Assembly (NCBI RefSeq): GCF_006227205.1
Contig: NZ_VCNG01000012.1
Location: 124,001-188,000, forward strand
DNA: 64,000 bases
Direction of reading: 5' to 3'
Source: Pseudomonas sp. ICMP22404
GTDB taxonomy: Bacteria > Pseudomonadota > Gammaproteobacteria > Pseudomonadales > Pseudomonadaceae
A program made the position numbers and the translations under genes. Position 1 is the stretch's first letter; each line of letters begins with the position of its first letter. Shown here in pieces: positions 8,106 to 18,180 of this stretch. A model generated the notes under the pieces. It did no database searches, had not been told where the DNA came from, and saw only the letters and a list, made by a program, of their open reading frames with translations.

Positions 8106-11100
8106 ATGAACAAGCACCTGTACCGAATCGTTTTCAACAAGGCTCGCGGACTGCTGATGGTGGTGGCCGAGAATGTCACCAGCCAGGTCAAGGCTCCGGG
8201 GACCCGTTGCGGCCCGATGACGGGACCGGTGGCTTGTACGGCGACCCTCGGGCCGTTGCGCTTTGCGGTGATGGCGGCGATCGGGCTGGTGTCCTTGAGT
8301 GCGGCGCCTGCCTGGGCCGCTACCATCGTGGCGGACCCCGGGGCGCCGGCCGGCCAGCGCCCCGGCGTGATCGAAAGCGCCAACGGTACGCCCCAGGTGA
8401 ACATCCAGGCCCCCAGCGCGGGGGGCGTTTCGCGCAATACCTACAGCCAGTTCGACGTCGACAACCGTGGCGTGATCCTCAACAACGCCACGACCAACAG
8501 CCAGACCAAACTGGGCGGCTGGATCGAAGGCAACCCGATGCTGGGCAATGGCAGCGCGCGGGTTATTCTCAACGAAGTCAACTCCGCCAACCCCAGCCAA
8601 CTGCGCGGCTATGTCGAAGTCGCGGGCCAGCGCGCCGAAGTGGTGATTGCCAACCCGTCCGGCATTACTTGCAACGGCTGCGGCTTCATCAATGCCGACC
8701 GGGCGACCCTCAGCACCGGTCGGGCGCAGTTGGAGAACGGACGCATCAGCGGCTACACCGTGCAGGGCGGGACGATCAATATTGAAGGCAAGGGCCTGGA
8801 TGCCCGCGAGACCGACTACACGGACCTGATCGCTCGTAGCGTGCAGGTCAACGCCGGAGTCTGGGCCAACGACCTGAAGGTCACGACCGGACGCAACCAG
8901 GTCAACGCCGATAACACCCAGGCCACGCCACTGCCGGGTGACGACGCAGAAAAGCCCAGCGTGGCCATCGACGTCGCCAAGCTGGGCGGCATGTACGCCG
9001 GCAAAATCATGCTGGTGGGCACCGAGTCCGGCGTGGGTGTGCGCAACGCCGGGCAGATTGGCGCCATGGCCGGTGAGGTGGTCGTCAGCGCCGACGGTAA
9101 GTTGCAGAACCAGGGCGCGATCAGCAGCGCTACCGCGACCCGCATCAAGGCCACCGAGGTCGACAACAGCGGCACGCTCTACGCCAAGGGCGACATGACG
9201 CTCGACAGCACTGGCGACATCGACAACAGCGGCACCGTTGCCAGCCAGAACCACACGACGCTGACCGCCCGCAACATCCGCAGCACCCAGGCGTCCAGCG
9301 TGGCGGCGGGTGTCGGCGCGGACGGCAAGCTGGCCGGCGCGGGCAACCTCGCGCTGCGGGCCGGCACGGTCAAGGCGCAAGGGCAGAACCTGGCGTCCGG
9401 GGACGTCAGCGTCGCCGCTGCTGACCTGGATCTGAGCGGCAGCCAGACCCAGGGGCGCAATGTCACCCTGACCGCCAGCACGGGCGACGCTAATCTCGCC
9501 GGCAGCCAGGTCGATGCCACCCAGGCGCTGAACGCAACGGCGGCCAAGACCCTGCGCACCGACGCGGCCAAGGTCAACGCCGGCAACCTGCAATTGAGCG
9601 CCCGGGACATTGCCAACACCGGCGGTGAGCTGATCCAGACCGGCACTGCAGACGCCTCGATCAAGGCCAGCGCGACCCTCGACAACCGCGACGGGCGAAT
9701 CGCCGCCAATGCCGACAACCTGAAGCTGGGCGCCAGTCGCCTGGACAACGGCAAGGGCAAGGTCGAGCACGCCGGCAAAGGCACCCTGGATATCCAGGCC
9801 AATCAATTGGCCGGCGGCAAAGGCAGCGTGGCCAGCAACGGCAAGGTGACGATCAAGGCTACTGACGTGGTGGTGGACGATGGCCTGACCCAAGGCCAGC
9901 AGATCACGTTCGACACCCAGACCCTGTCCAACCAGCGCGGACAGATTGTGCAGACCGGCGCGCAGCCCTTGCAGGTGACCGCCCGTGAGCGCTTCGACAA
10001 CCAGGACGGGCGCGTCAGCAGTGCCGGCGCGGTGAACCTGGATGTCGGCACGCTGAACAACCAGGGCGGCAAAGTCGTCGCCACCGACGGCGGGGCGCTG
10101 ACGGTGACCGCCGGCCAACGGATCGACAACAGCTCAGGCACCCTGGCCGCCAGCGGCAACGCTCAGGTGAAGGGTGCCCGCCTGGACAACAGCCAGGGTA
10201 CCGTGAGTGCTGGGGGCGAGTTGCGGGCGACGTTCGATCAGTTGAACAACATCGGCGGCACGATGGCCGCCACCCAGCGCATGGAGATCATCGCCGGGCA
10301 ATTCAATAACACCAATGGCGTGCTGGGCTCGGTGCAGTCCGGGCTGCGGGTCAGCGTCTCCGGCGATGGGCTGAACAACAGCGGCGGGCGTCTTGAAGCG
10401 CTGGGTGACATCACACTGTCGGCCCTGGGCCTGAATAACCAAAGTGGCGTGATCAGCGGCGGCGCCCTGGACCTGGACAGCCACGGCAACCGGGTGGACA
10501 ACAGCCAGGGCACGCTGAACGCCACCGCAACCCTCGACCTGCGCAGCGGCCAATTGCATAACGCCGCCGGCTTGATCCAGGCCAAGGGCAAGCTGCTGAT
10601 CGACACCGGCAACCAGGCGCTGAACAACCTGCAGTCGGGCACCACCCAAGGGATCAGTGGCCAGGACAGCGTCGAGATCCGCACGGCCAGCCTCGACAAC
10701 AGCGCGGGCTTCCTGGGGGCCAAGGGGGCCCTGTTGCTCAAGGCCACCGACCTGGGCAATGGCAGCGGCGGCCAGATCATTGGCGAGAAAACCGTACGGG
10801 TCGAGAGCGCCCGGGTGGACAATCGTGGCGGTCAGTTGCAAGGCCTCGGCGATGTCCAGATGGTGCTGGGGAAGACGCTCAATAACCAGGGCGGGTTGAT
10901 CCGCAGCGCAGGAACGCTGGACGTACGCGCCGACGTGCTCGACAACAGCGCCACCCGAGGCACCCAGCAAGGCCTCGAAGGCCGTGCCATGACCCTGGCG
11001 GTCAATACGCTTTCCAACCAGTCCGGTGCGATCCGCGCCGACCAGGGGCTGAGCCTGGGGATCAGCCAGGCGTTGAACAACGAAGGCGGGCTGATTTCCT

Positions 11101-14100
11101 CCGGCGCTGGCTTGAGCATCAGCGACCGCGACCCGGCGCAACGGCGCCAGGCCGTGCACAATCAGGGCGGCACCTTGCTCGCGGGCAGCCTGCTATCGCT
11201 CAATGCGGCCTACTACGGTGGCACCGGCAGGGCCCTGAGCCTGGGTGACCTGACCTTCAGGCTGCAAGGCGGCCTGGACCTGAGCGGCCAGATCCAGGCC
11301 AACGGTCAGGTCGACCTGAGCACCGAGGGCGCCTTCAACAACAGCGGGCAACTGCTGGCCGGTAACCTGCTGACGGTCCGGGCGCAGACGCTGGACAATG
11401 CCGGCACCGGCGAGATCAGCGCCGGCCAGGTTCGCCTGACCGTCAACGACAGCCTGACCAACCGTGGCCTGATAGATGGCCAGCAGGTGCGGGTGCAGGC
11501 CCTCTCGCTCAACAACATGGGCACGGGCCGGCTCTACGGCGACCGCCTGGCGATCAGCGCTTCGACGCTAAACAACCGGGACGAAAACGGCATCGGCGCG
11601 ACCATCGCCGCCCGCGAGTCGCTGGACATTGGCGCCGGTAGCCTGGACAACCGCGAGCAGGCCCTGATCTTCAGCGCTGGCGACCTCGCCATCGGTGGCG
11701 CATTGAGCGCGGCTGACAAGGCCCAGGACCGCGCCCAGTTGCTGACCAACGCCAGCGCGACCATCGAGGCCCTCGGCAACCTGTCGCTGAACGTGCAAAG
11801 CGTGCGCAACACCAACGAGCATTTCAGCACCCGGCAGGTGGAAGTCAGTCGTACCGCCTTGCAGGAATTCCAACTCACCGGTTCGACGAACCGCTACCAG
11901 GGCAACCAGGTTTCGGTCAGCAGCGACGAGGTGCTCTACCTGGCCACCCCCGAGGGCCGGCAGGACAACTGGAACCGCTACGACTACACCCGGGTGGTGG
12001 AGGAAACCCAGATCGCCACCTCGGCACCGGCGCAGATCCTCTCCGGCGGGACGATGCAGATCAGCGCCGGCGACGTGCTCAACGACAAGAGCCGGATCAT
12101 TGCCGGCGGACTGCTGCAAGCCGACATCGGCAGCCTGACCAACACTGAGCTGACGGGCCAGCGCACCACCACCGACAGCGGCACCGCCACCCACTTCTAT
12201 CGCATCCAGCGCAAGGGGCGCGACCGCCAGGGCACGGCCGTCACAGGCTACACGCCGGCACCGATGATCCAGGACATCACCCTGCAACCGACCGTGTTCG
12301 CCGAGAACACCGCGGGCAACGGCACCGGCACCCAGATCGCCGCGCGCGCCACCCAGGGCGTCACCGAGCAGGTCGCCGCCGCAGGCGCGGTCAACGCCAC
12401 GGGCAGCCGCACCCACCAGGTCGCGCCGATCGTCCAGATCGCCGCCCAGACCACCCTGAACAGCAAAGGCGTGGCCGAGCAGATCCGCAGCGGCGGGCCG
12501 TCCCTCGAGCTGCCCAACAACAGCCTGTTCAACACCAACCCGCAGAACACCGGCGGCTACCTGATCGAAACCGACCCGCGCTTTGCCAGCTACCGCACCT
12601 GGCTGTCCTCGGACTACATGCTGCAGCGTCTGCAAGTCGACCCGGCCCTGACCCAACAGCGCCTGGGCGACGGTTTCTACGAACAGAAGCTGATTCGCGA
12701 GCAAGTGGCGCAACTCACCGGCCGACGTTTCCTCGATGGCTACGCCAATGATGAACTGCAGTATCGTGCCCTGATCGACAACGCCGTCACCGTCGCCAAC
12801 CAATGGCAATTGGTGCCCGGCGTGGCGCTGACGTCCGAGCAGATGGCCCAATTGACCAGTGACATCGTCTGGCTGGTGCAAAAGCAGGTGACCCTCCCTA
12901 ACGGCGACACCCGCAACGTGCTGGTGCCGCAGGTCTACGTGCGGGTCCAGGAAGGCGACCTCAACGGTTCCGGTGCGCTGATCGCCGGGCAGCGCCTGAA
13001 CCTGAACATCGCCGGCGACCTGGTCAACAGCGGCAGCCTGGCCGGGCGCAGTGTCATGGCGATCACCGCGCAGAACATCGAGAACCTGGGTGGGCGTATC
13101 CAAGCCGACAACGCCTCGGTCACCGCCAGGGACAACCTCAACAACCTCGGTGGCCTGATCGGCGCCGTGGACAATCTGTCGGTGAAGGCTGGGCAGGACA
13201 TCAACGTCATTTCCAGCAGTCGCGACAGCAGCAGTGCCCAAGGTACCCGGACGCAGTTGTCACGGGTGGCCGGGCTGTTCGTCAGCGGTGCCCAGGGCAC
13301 GATGAATGTCAGCGCCGGCAAGGACCTGAATCTCACCGGGGCCCAGGTCGTGAATGCAGGCCAGGGCGGCAGCACGTCGCTGGAGGCCGGCAACAACCTC
13401 AACCTCGGCACCGTGGGCGAGGCGCATCAGCAAGCGTTGACCTGGAACAGCAGCAACTGGCGCAACGACGCCAGCCAGACCGAAGTCGGCTCGCTGATCC
13501 AGGGCCAGGGCGACGTCCGCCTGAGCGCGGGCCAGGACCTCAACGCCCGCGCCGCCCACGTGACCAGCGAGCAGGGCGCGGTGTTTGCCGAGGCCAAGCG
13601 TGACGTCAACCTCACCAAGGCCCAGAACTACCAGTTCGCCGACGAAGCGCACAAGGTCAAAGGCAAGAGCGGGTGGTTCTCCAGCAAGACCACCACCACC
13701 CGCGACACCGTCAGCCAGACCCAGGCCGAAGGCTCCACCCTGAGTGGCGAGCAGACTTATGTGCAGGCTGGTCGCGACATCAATCTGAGTGGCAGCAACG
13801 TGGTTTCCACCACCAAGACCATCCTGGTGGCGGACAACAACGTCAACATCGAGGCGGCCACCGCCAGCAGCAGCGAACGCCACGACAAGACCGTCAAGAA
13901 AAGCGGCTTGTTCAGCGGCGGCGGCATCGCCGTGACCCTCGGTACCCAGAAACAGAGCGTCAAGGATCTCGCCACGGAGCACACGGCCGTGGCGAGCACC
14001 GTGGGCTCGACCACCGGCGATGTGCTGATCGAAGCGGGCAAGGGGTACCGTCAGGTGGGCAGCCAGGTGTCGGCGCCCCAAGGCAACATCGACGTCACGG

Positions 14101-17100
14101 CGCAGACCATTGATGTCGTCGAAGCCCGTAACACCCGTGAGCGCGAGCGCGAAACCCTGTTCAAGCAAACCGGGTTCACCCTCACCGTGACCAACCCGGT
14201 GATCAGCGCGATTCAAACCAACCAGCAGATGAAACGGGCCTCGGAGAAAACCGACGACGGACGCATGAAGGCCCTGGCCGCCGCGACCGCCGTGCTGGCG
14301 ACCAACAACGCCGCCACCGCCGTGGCGATGGACCCAGGCTCGGCCGGCGGGATCAACATCAGCCTGTCGCTGGGCACCAAGAAAAACCAAAGCACCACCA
14401 CCTACACCAGCGACAGCGCGGCCGGCTCGACCATGACCGCCGGCAACGACATCCGCCTGCGTGCCACTGGCGCGGGGGCGGCCAGCGACATCACCGTGCA
14501 AGGCAGCGATATCAAGGCCGGACGCAACGCCAGCCTGCTGGCGGACGGCGACATCAACCTGCTCGCCGCCCGCAATGTCGACAAGCAGGAGACCGACAGC
14601 AAAGGCAGCAGCGCGAGCATCGGCGTCGGCTTTTCCCTCGGTGCCCGCAACGGTTTCACCCTGGACCTGGGAGCGTCCGGCAGCCGTGGCCAGGCAGACG
14701 GCGATGGCCTCACTCACACCAATACCCATGTGCAGGCGGGTAACCAGTTGCTGTTGTCCTCGGGCGGCGATACTCACCTCAAGGGCGCGGTGGCCAGTGG
14801 CAAACAGGTACTGGCCGACGTCGGCGGCGACCTGACCATCGAAAGCCTGCAAGACACCAACACCTACGTCGTCGATGAGAAGAGCCTGGGCGTTGGCATC
14901 AGCCTGTGCGTCCCGCCGTTCTGCTACGGCATGAGTTCGGTCAACGGCATGAGTGGCAGCTTCGGGGCCACGGACATCGACTCCAACTACGCCAGCGTGA
15001 TCGAGCAATCCGGGATCAAGGCCGGCGACGAGGGCTTCGACATTCGCGTGGGCGGCAACACCGACCTGGTCGGCGGGGTGATCGCCAGCAGCGACAAGGC
15101 CGTGCAGGACGGCAAGAATCGCCTGGTCACCGCCAGCCTCACCAGCCGCGACATCAAGAACAAGGCCGAATACGACGCCAGTTCCGTCAGCGTCGGGGGC
15201 GGCTATCGCGAAGTCGGCAAGGACCAGCAGGGCAACGCCACCAGCGGCGGCACGCAAACCCCGGGTACCGGGCTGCCGCAGAACGGCAATGAGCTCAGCG
15301 CCACCATGCCGATTGCCATCAGTGCCAGCGACGACGCCAGCAGCGTCACCCGCAGCGGCATCAGTGGCGGCACGGTCGTCATCACCGATGATGCCGAGCA
15401 GCAGAAGCGCACCGGCAAGAATGGCGAGCAAACCGTCGCCAGCCTCAATCGCGACGTCTCCAGCGACCGCGATACCAGCAACGCGCTCAAGCCGATCTTC
15501 GACGAAGATGAGATCCGCGCCGGTTTCGAGATTGTCGGCGCGTTCGCCAACGAAGCCAGCACTTTGCTCGCCAACAAGGCCAAGGAGGTCGATGCCAAGC
15601 GCAACCAGGCCGAGGAAGACAGGGCCAAGGCCCTCGACCCGAATGCGAACCTGACCGACGCCGAGCGATTGGCGTTGCTCAACAATTCCCAGCGGCTGAC
15701 TGTCGAAGCCCGCGACATCGCCGACAAGTGGGGCGCGGGCGGCACTTACCGCCAGATCACCACCGCCCTGGTGGGCGCGGCCAGCGGCAACATCAGCGGC
15801 AGTAACGGCGCATTCGTCCAGAGCCTGGTGGTCAACTACGTGCAACAGCAAGGCGCGGGCTACATCGGCGACCTGGTGGCGGACGGCAAACTCACTGAAG
15901 GCTCGCCGCTGCATGCCGCGCTGCATGGCATCGTCGCCTGCGCGGGCGCCGCGGCCAGTAGCCAGAGCTGCGGCAGTGGCGCAGCGGGCGCGGCGGCGTC
16001 GAGCCTGCTCACTGGCTTGTTCTCCGAAGCCAGCCCCAACGAAAGCGAAGCCCAGCGCGAAGCCAAGCGAAACCTGATCGTCAGCCTGGTCACCGGCCTG
16101 GCCGCCAGCAGCGCCTCGCTCGACCCGGCCACCGCCAACAGCGCGGCCGGCGCGGCGGTGGACAACAACTGGCTGGCGACCCAGCAACTGGTCCAGGCCG
16201 AGAAGGAATACAGCGCAGCCGATGGGCTGGCGGCCAAGGCGCAGGTGCTCGCCAAATGGGCCTACATCAACCAGAAACAAGACGTACTGACCCGCTTCGG
16301 CGTGGGCAAGGGCCTGGTGCAGGCGGGATGGGGCGACGTCGAAGGCCTGGCGCAGTTCCTCCTCCATCCGATTGACGGAATCAACGGCCTCAAGGCCCTG
16401 ATCAACGACCCCGAGGCCCGCAAGCAGTTCGGCGATGGCGTGGTCAATGAACTCAACGCCAAACTCGATCGCGTCAAGGATGCCCTGGAAAATGGCGGCG
16501 ACGACCGCGCCGTGCAGTTGGGTCAGGACCTGGGCGAACTGGTTTGGCAGGTGGGTAGTATTGCCACGGGCGTGGGTACGGCGGCCAAAGGCGGCGTGGC
16601 GCTGGCAAAAACAGGGATCAAGGTTGGGGCGCAAGGGCTTGAAAAGATGGCCGATATGGCCAAAATTGCCAAAGCTGAAGCGTCGGCTGGTAAGCCGGTG
16701 CAGTGGAGCAGCGTGGAGGGAGCCTATAGCGGGAAGCTTGAGGGGGGGTATGGCCCTGGCACGACGACCGTTAATGGGAAGGTTGTTGAAAATCCTGGGG
16801 ATTACAGTGCTGGGATAAAAAAACCTAGTAAAGTGCTTCGCGAAGTAGAAATTAACTCTGGTGGTAAGGGCGCATGGTCCAAAGAGCTCAACAAACCTGA
16901 ACCCAATACAATTTATAAAGTTGATGGGAACAAAATTTATCAAACAGATAGTTTGGGGCGCGTTGAAAAAGTTGAGTCTGATCTTTCTTTTGTGAAGAAT
17001 GACAGGAACACGTATCAGCAGTGTGTGGCTGGTAAATGCGGGGTGGCGGGTGATGAGGGTGGGCACCTAATTGCAAGTATTTTTAACGGTCCAGGTGAAA

Positions 17101-17324
17101 AGTTAAATCTACTCCCCATGAATGGGAACTTAAACAAGGGTGTCTGGAAAGCAATGGAGAATTCTTGGGCGGATGCTCTAAAGGAGGGTAAGGCTGTTAG
17201 GGTAAAAATTGAGCCTGTTTACTCTGGTGGGAATGTTCGGCCAGATAGTTTTAACGTCGAGTACTCAATTGGTGGTGGTCGTCCTAAAGAAGTTTTGTTT
17301 AATAATTCACCAGGAGGTATCTGA
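8106..17324 (+). CDS. CdiA/FHA-type two-partner-secreted exoprotein with C-terminal nuclease toxin
   Basis: 3072 residues. Starts MNKHLYRIVFNKARGLLMVV, the extended signal peptide region of type Vb proteins; ATG 8106 is chosen for that reason (an upstream in-frame start at 8076 lacks it). The TPS secretion domain follows (about residues 80-330) with NPSGI at 183-187 and a CNGC pair just after. Then come hundreds of degenerate FHA beta-helix repeats (LDNxxGxI.., LNNxxGx..). A central non-repeat region (about 1450-1640) may be the receptor-binding portion. A second haemagglutinin repeat block and a pretoxin region carrying VDNN (2685-2688, a variant of the VENN boundary) follow. The last ~140 residues look like a DNA/RNA non-specific endonuclease (Endonuclea_NS_2-like): DEGGHLIA (His 2987) then NLLPMNGNLNKGVWKAMENSW. 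The DNA becomes AT-richer from about 16700, consistent with a swapped toxin module. Its stop overlaps the immunity gene start. Confidence 0.93.
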   Translation: MNKHLYRIVFNKARGLLMVVAENVTSQVKAPGTRCGPMTGPVACTATLGPLRFAVMAAIGLVSLSAAPAWAATIVADPGAPAGQRPGVIESANGTPQVNIQAPSAGGVSRNTYSQFDVDNRGVILNNATTNSQTKLGGWIEGNPMLGNGSARVILNEVNSANPSQLRGYVEVAGQRAEVVIANPSGITCNGCGFINADRATLSTGRAQLENGRISGYTVQGGTINIEGKGLDARETDYTDLIARSVQVNAGVWANDLKVTTGRNQVNADNTQATPLPGDDAEKPSVAIDVAKLGGMYAGKIMLVGTESGVGVRNAGQIGAMAGEVVVSADGKLQNQGAISSATATRIKATEVDNSGTLYAKGDMTLDSTGDIDNSGTVASQNHTTLTARNIRSTQASSVAAGVGADGKLAGAGNLALRAGTVKAQGQNLASGDVSVAAADLDLSGSQTQGRNVTLTASTGDANLAGSQVDATQALNATAAKTLRTDAAKVNAGNLQLSARDIANTGGELIQTGTADASIKASATLDNRDGRIAANADNLKLGASRLDNGKGKVEHAGKGTLDIQANQLAGGKGSVASNGKVTIKATDVVVDDGLTQGQQITFDTQTLSNQRGQIVQTGAQPLQVTARERFDNQDGRVSSAGAVNLDVGTLNNQGGKVVATDGGALTVTAGQRIDNSSGTLAASGNAQVKGARLDNSQGTVSAGGELRATFDQLNNIGGTMAATQRMEIIAGQFNNTNGVLGSVQSGLRVSVSGDGLNNSGGRLEALGDITLSALGLNNQSGVISGGALDLDSHGNRVDNSQGTLNATATLDLRSGQLHNAAGLIQAKGKLLIDTGNQALNNLQSGTTQGISGQDSVEIRTASLDNSAGFLGAKGALLLKATDLGNGSGGQIIGEKTVRVESARVDNRGGQLQGLGDVQMVLGKTLNNQGGLIRSAGTLDVRADVLDNSATRGTQQGLEGRAMTLAVNTLSNQSGAIRADQGLSLGISQALNNEGGLISSGAGLSISDRDPAQRRQAVHNQGGTLLAGSLLSLNAAYYGGTGRALSLGDLTFRLQGGLDLSGQIQANGQVDLSTEGAFNNSGQLLAGNLLTVRAQTLDNAGTGEISAGQVRLTVNDSLTNRGLIDGQQVRVQALSLNNMGTGRLYGDRLAISASTLNNRDENGIGATIAARESLDIGAGSLDNREQALIFSAGDLAIGGALSAADKAQDRAQLLTNASATIEALGNLSLNVQSVRNTNEHFSTRQVEVSRTALQEFQLTGSTNRYQGNQVSVSSDEVLYLATPEGRQDNWNRYDYTRVVEETQIATSAPAQILSGGTMQISAGDVLNDKSRIIAGGLLQADIGSLTNTELTGQRTTTDSGTATHFYRIQRKGRDRQGTAVTGYTPAPMIQDITLQPTVFAENTAGNGTGTQIAARATQGVTEQVAAAGAVNATGSRTHQVAPIVQIAAQTTLNSKGVAEQIRSGGPSLELPNNSLFNTNPQNTGGYLIETDPRFASYRTWLSSDYMLQRLQVDPALTQQRLGDGFYEQKLIREQVAQLTGRRFLDGYANDELQYRALIDNAVTVANQWQLVPGVALTSEQMAQLTSDIVWLVQKQVTLPNGDTRNVLVPQVYVRVQEGDLNGSGALIAGQRLNLNIAGDLVNSGSLAGRSVMAITAQNIENLGGRIQADNASVTARDNLNNLGGLIGAVDNLSVKAGQDINVISSSRDSSSAQGTRTQLSRVAGLFVSGAQGTMNVSAGKDLNLTGAQVVNAGQGGSTSLEAGNNLNLGTVGEAHQQALTWNSSNWRNDASQTEVGSLIQGQGDVRLSAGQDLNARAAHVTSEQGAVFAEAKRDVNLTKAQNYQFADEAHKVKGKSGWFSSKTTTTRDTVSQTQAEGSTLSGEQTYVQAGRDINLSGSNVVSTTKTILVADNNVNIEAATASSSERHDKTVKKSGLFSGGGIAVTLGTQKQSVKDLATEHTAVASTVGSTTGDVLIEAGKGYRQVGSQVSAPQGNIDVTAQTIDVVEARNTRERERETLFKQTGFTLTVTNPVISAIQTNQQMKRASEKTDDGRMKALAAATAVLATNNAATAVAMDPGSAGGINISLSLGTKKNQSTTTYTSDSAAGSTMTAGNDIRLRATGAGAASDITVQGSDIKAGRNASLLADGDINLLAARNVDKQETDSKGSSASIGVGFSLGARNGFTLDLGASGSRGQADGDGLTHTNTHVQAGNQLLLSSGGDTHLKGAVASGKQVLADVGGDLTIESLQDTNTYVVDEKSLGVGISLCVPPFCYGMSSVNGMSGSFGATDIDSNYASVIEQSGIKAGDEGFDIRVGGNTDLVGGVIASSDKAVQDGKNRLVTASLTSRDIKNKAEYDASSVSVGGGYREVGKDQQGNATSGGTQTPGTGLPQNGNELSATMPIAISASDDASSVTRSGISGGTVVITDDAEQQKRTGKNGEQTVASLNRDVSSDRDTSNALKPIFDEDEIRAGFEIVGAFANEASTLLANKAKEVDAKRNQAEEDRAKALDPNANLTDAERLALLNNSQRLTVEARDIADKWGAGGTYRQITTALVGAASGNISGSNGAFVQSLVVNYVQQQGAGYIGDLVADGKLTEGSPLHAALHGIVACAGAAASSQSCGSGAAGAAASSLLTGLFSEASPNESEAQREAKRNLIVSLVTGLAASSASLDPATANSAAGAAVDNNWLATQQLVQAEKEYSAADGLAAKAQVLAKWAYINQKQDVLTRFGVGKGLVQAGWGDVEGLAQFLLHPIDGINGLKALINDPEARKQFGDGVVNELNAKLDRVKDALENGGDDRAVQLGQDLGELVWQVGSIATGVGTAAKGGVALAKTGIKVGAQGLEKMADMAKIAKAEASAGKPVQWSSVEGAYSGKLEGGYGPGTTTVNGKVVENPGDYSAGIKKPSKVLREVEINSGGKGAWSKELNKPEPNTIYKVDGNKIYQTDSLGRVEKVESDLSFVKNDRNTYQQCVAGKCGVAGDEGGHLIASIFNGPGEKLNLLPMNGNLNKGVWKAMENSWADALKEGKAVRVKIEPVYSGGNVRPDSFNVEYSIGGGRPKEVLFNNSPGGI

Positions 17325-17656
17325 TGCGTAACGATAGCGATATTTATAATGATATTGGCGCGATTTTATTTGATGTCGCTCCAGAGGGGGCGTGTAAAGT
17401 TGTAATGCGCGCACAGTTAGCGCAGGAGTTGGACAGCTGCGAATATGAATATGACTTCGTGGATGAGCAAGGTAACGTGTCCTGGTTTACTGCTGGAGGA
17501 CGTGCAAATGCTGATATGTTGAAGCTGTTGGTGGAACTCCGAAATTGGTATTTCCAGAATAAGCTAACGGCAGGTATGTCTGTTTGGAGTGGCTGTGAAG
17601 TGACGATTGACTTGGTTGAGGGAAAAATCGGGATTGAGTTTGTATATCCGCAATGA
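17324..17656 (+). CDS. CDI immunity protein, YezG-like (DUF600)
   Basis: 110-residue acidic protein, presumed antidote to the nuclease tip just upstream. It opens DIYNDIGAILFDVAPEGACKVVMRAQL and contains DFVDEQGNVSWFTAGGR, then an amphipathic segment LLVELRNWYF and a C-terminal IGIEFVYP strand. This layout resembles YezG-type immunity proteins, which pair with NS_2-type nucleases such as Bacillus YeeF; family assignment is by memory. The ATG overlaps the exoprotein stop by one base (TGATG), and an AGGAGGT Shine-Dalgarno lies inside the end of that gene, so the two are translationally coupled. It shares the AT-rich composition of the toxin tip. Confidence 0.82.
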   Translation: MRNDSDIYNDIGAILFDVAPEGACKVVMRAQLAQELDSCEYEYDFVDEQGNVSWFTAGGRANADMLKLLVELRNWYFQNKLTAGMSVWSGCEVTIDLVEGKIGIEFVYPQ

Positions 17657-18180
17657 GGACGACTTCTGTGCGGGAAGTTTTGGGTCTTAAGTTTTGATTA
17701 TGGGGCGGGACAGGATGTATTTAGAGGGAGGGTTTTTAATTGCTTGATTTTTAATGGTTTTTCCCTGTTTTATGAGGATTTCTGGGGCGAAGTGATGGGG
17801 GGAAGTGTTGTTTCAATCTTGAGAGAAGGGCTAGCTCAAGCACTGGAGGAACTATGTAAGTTTCATTTCTCCAATTCTTAGGACGGCGGTGCGGCGTGGG
17901 GTCCTGAGTTCAAATACACACCTTTCGATCTGCTACCTTTAGAGATTCACGCAATTTTCCGTGTGCGATAAAAACTAGGTTTGACTACGCCGGTTGTGGC
18001 AAGTCCTTTGCTGTTTGCCGAGGCGGTTGAGCTAGAGAGCATAGGCATCATTCTGATCAGCTTGTTGACCGGGTGGAGGCAGCCTACGCGCGTTTCTTCG
18101 GACTTCAGCAGCAAGAGTGACTACGGGTTCCTAACGTAAATACCAGAAATTTTCACGATATGGGCTTGAAGGAAACTTAA
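17657..18180 (+). pseudogene. AT-rich region with decayed coding fragments between immunity genes
   Basis: 524 bp with no intact gene and clearly lower GC than the flanking core. Short plus-strand frames read like protein remnants. One, roughly 17888-17970, includes AAWGPEFKYTPFDLLPLEIH. Another, roughly 17968-18120, runs RFDYAGCGKSFAVCRGG, then an in-frame stop, then DQLVDRVEAAYARFFGLQQQ and a stop. I do not recognise the parent families. By position they may be leftovers of earlier CdiA tips or immunity genes, a common feature downstream of polymorphic toxin loci. Non-coding sequence cannot be excluded. Confidence 0.35.

Noticed and set aside
13260..17066. Very long open frame antisense to the exoprotein gene (also 8061-10118 and 11568-13241)
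   Set aside because: GC-rich repeats leave the opposite strand free of stops. The translations are repetitive and no ribosome binding site or family motif is seen.
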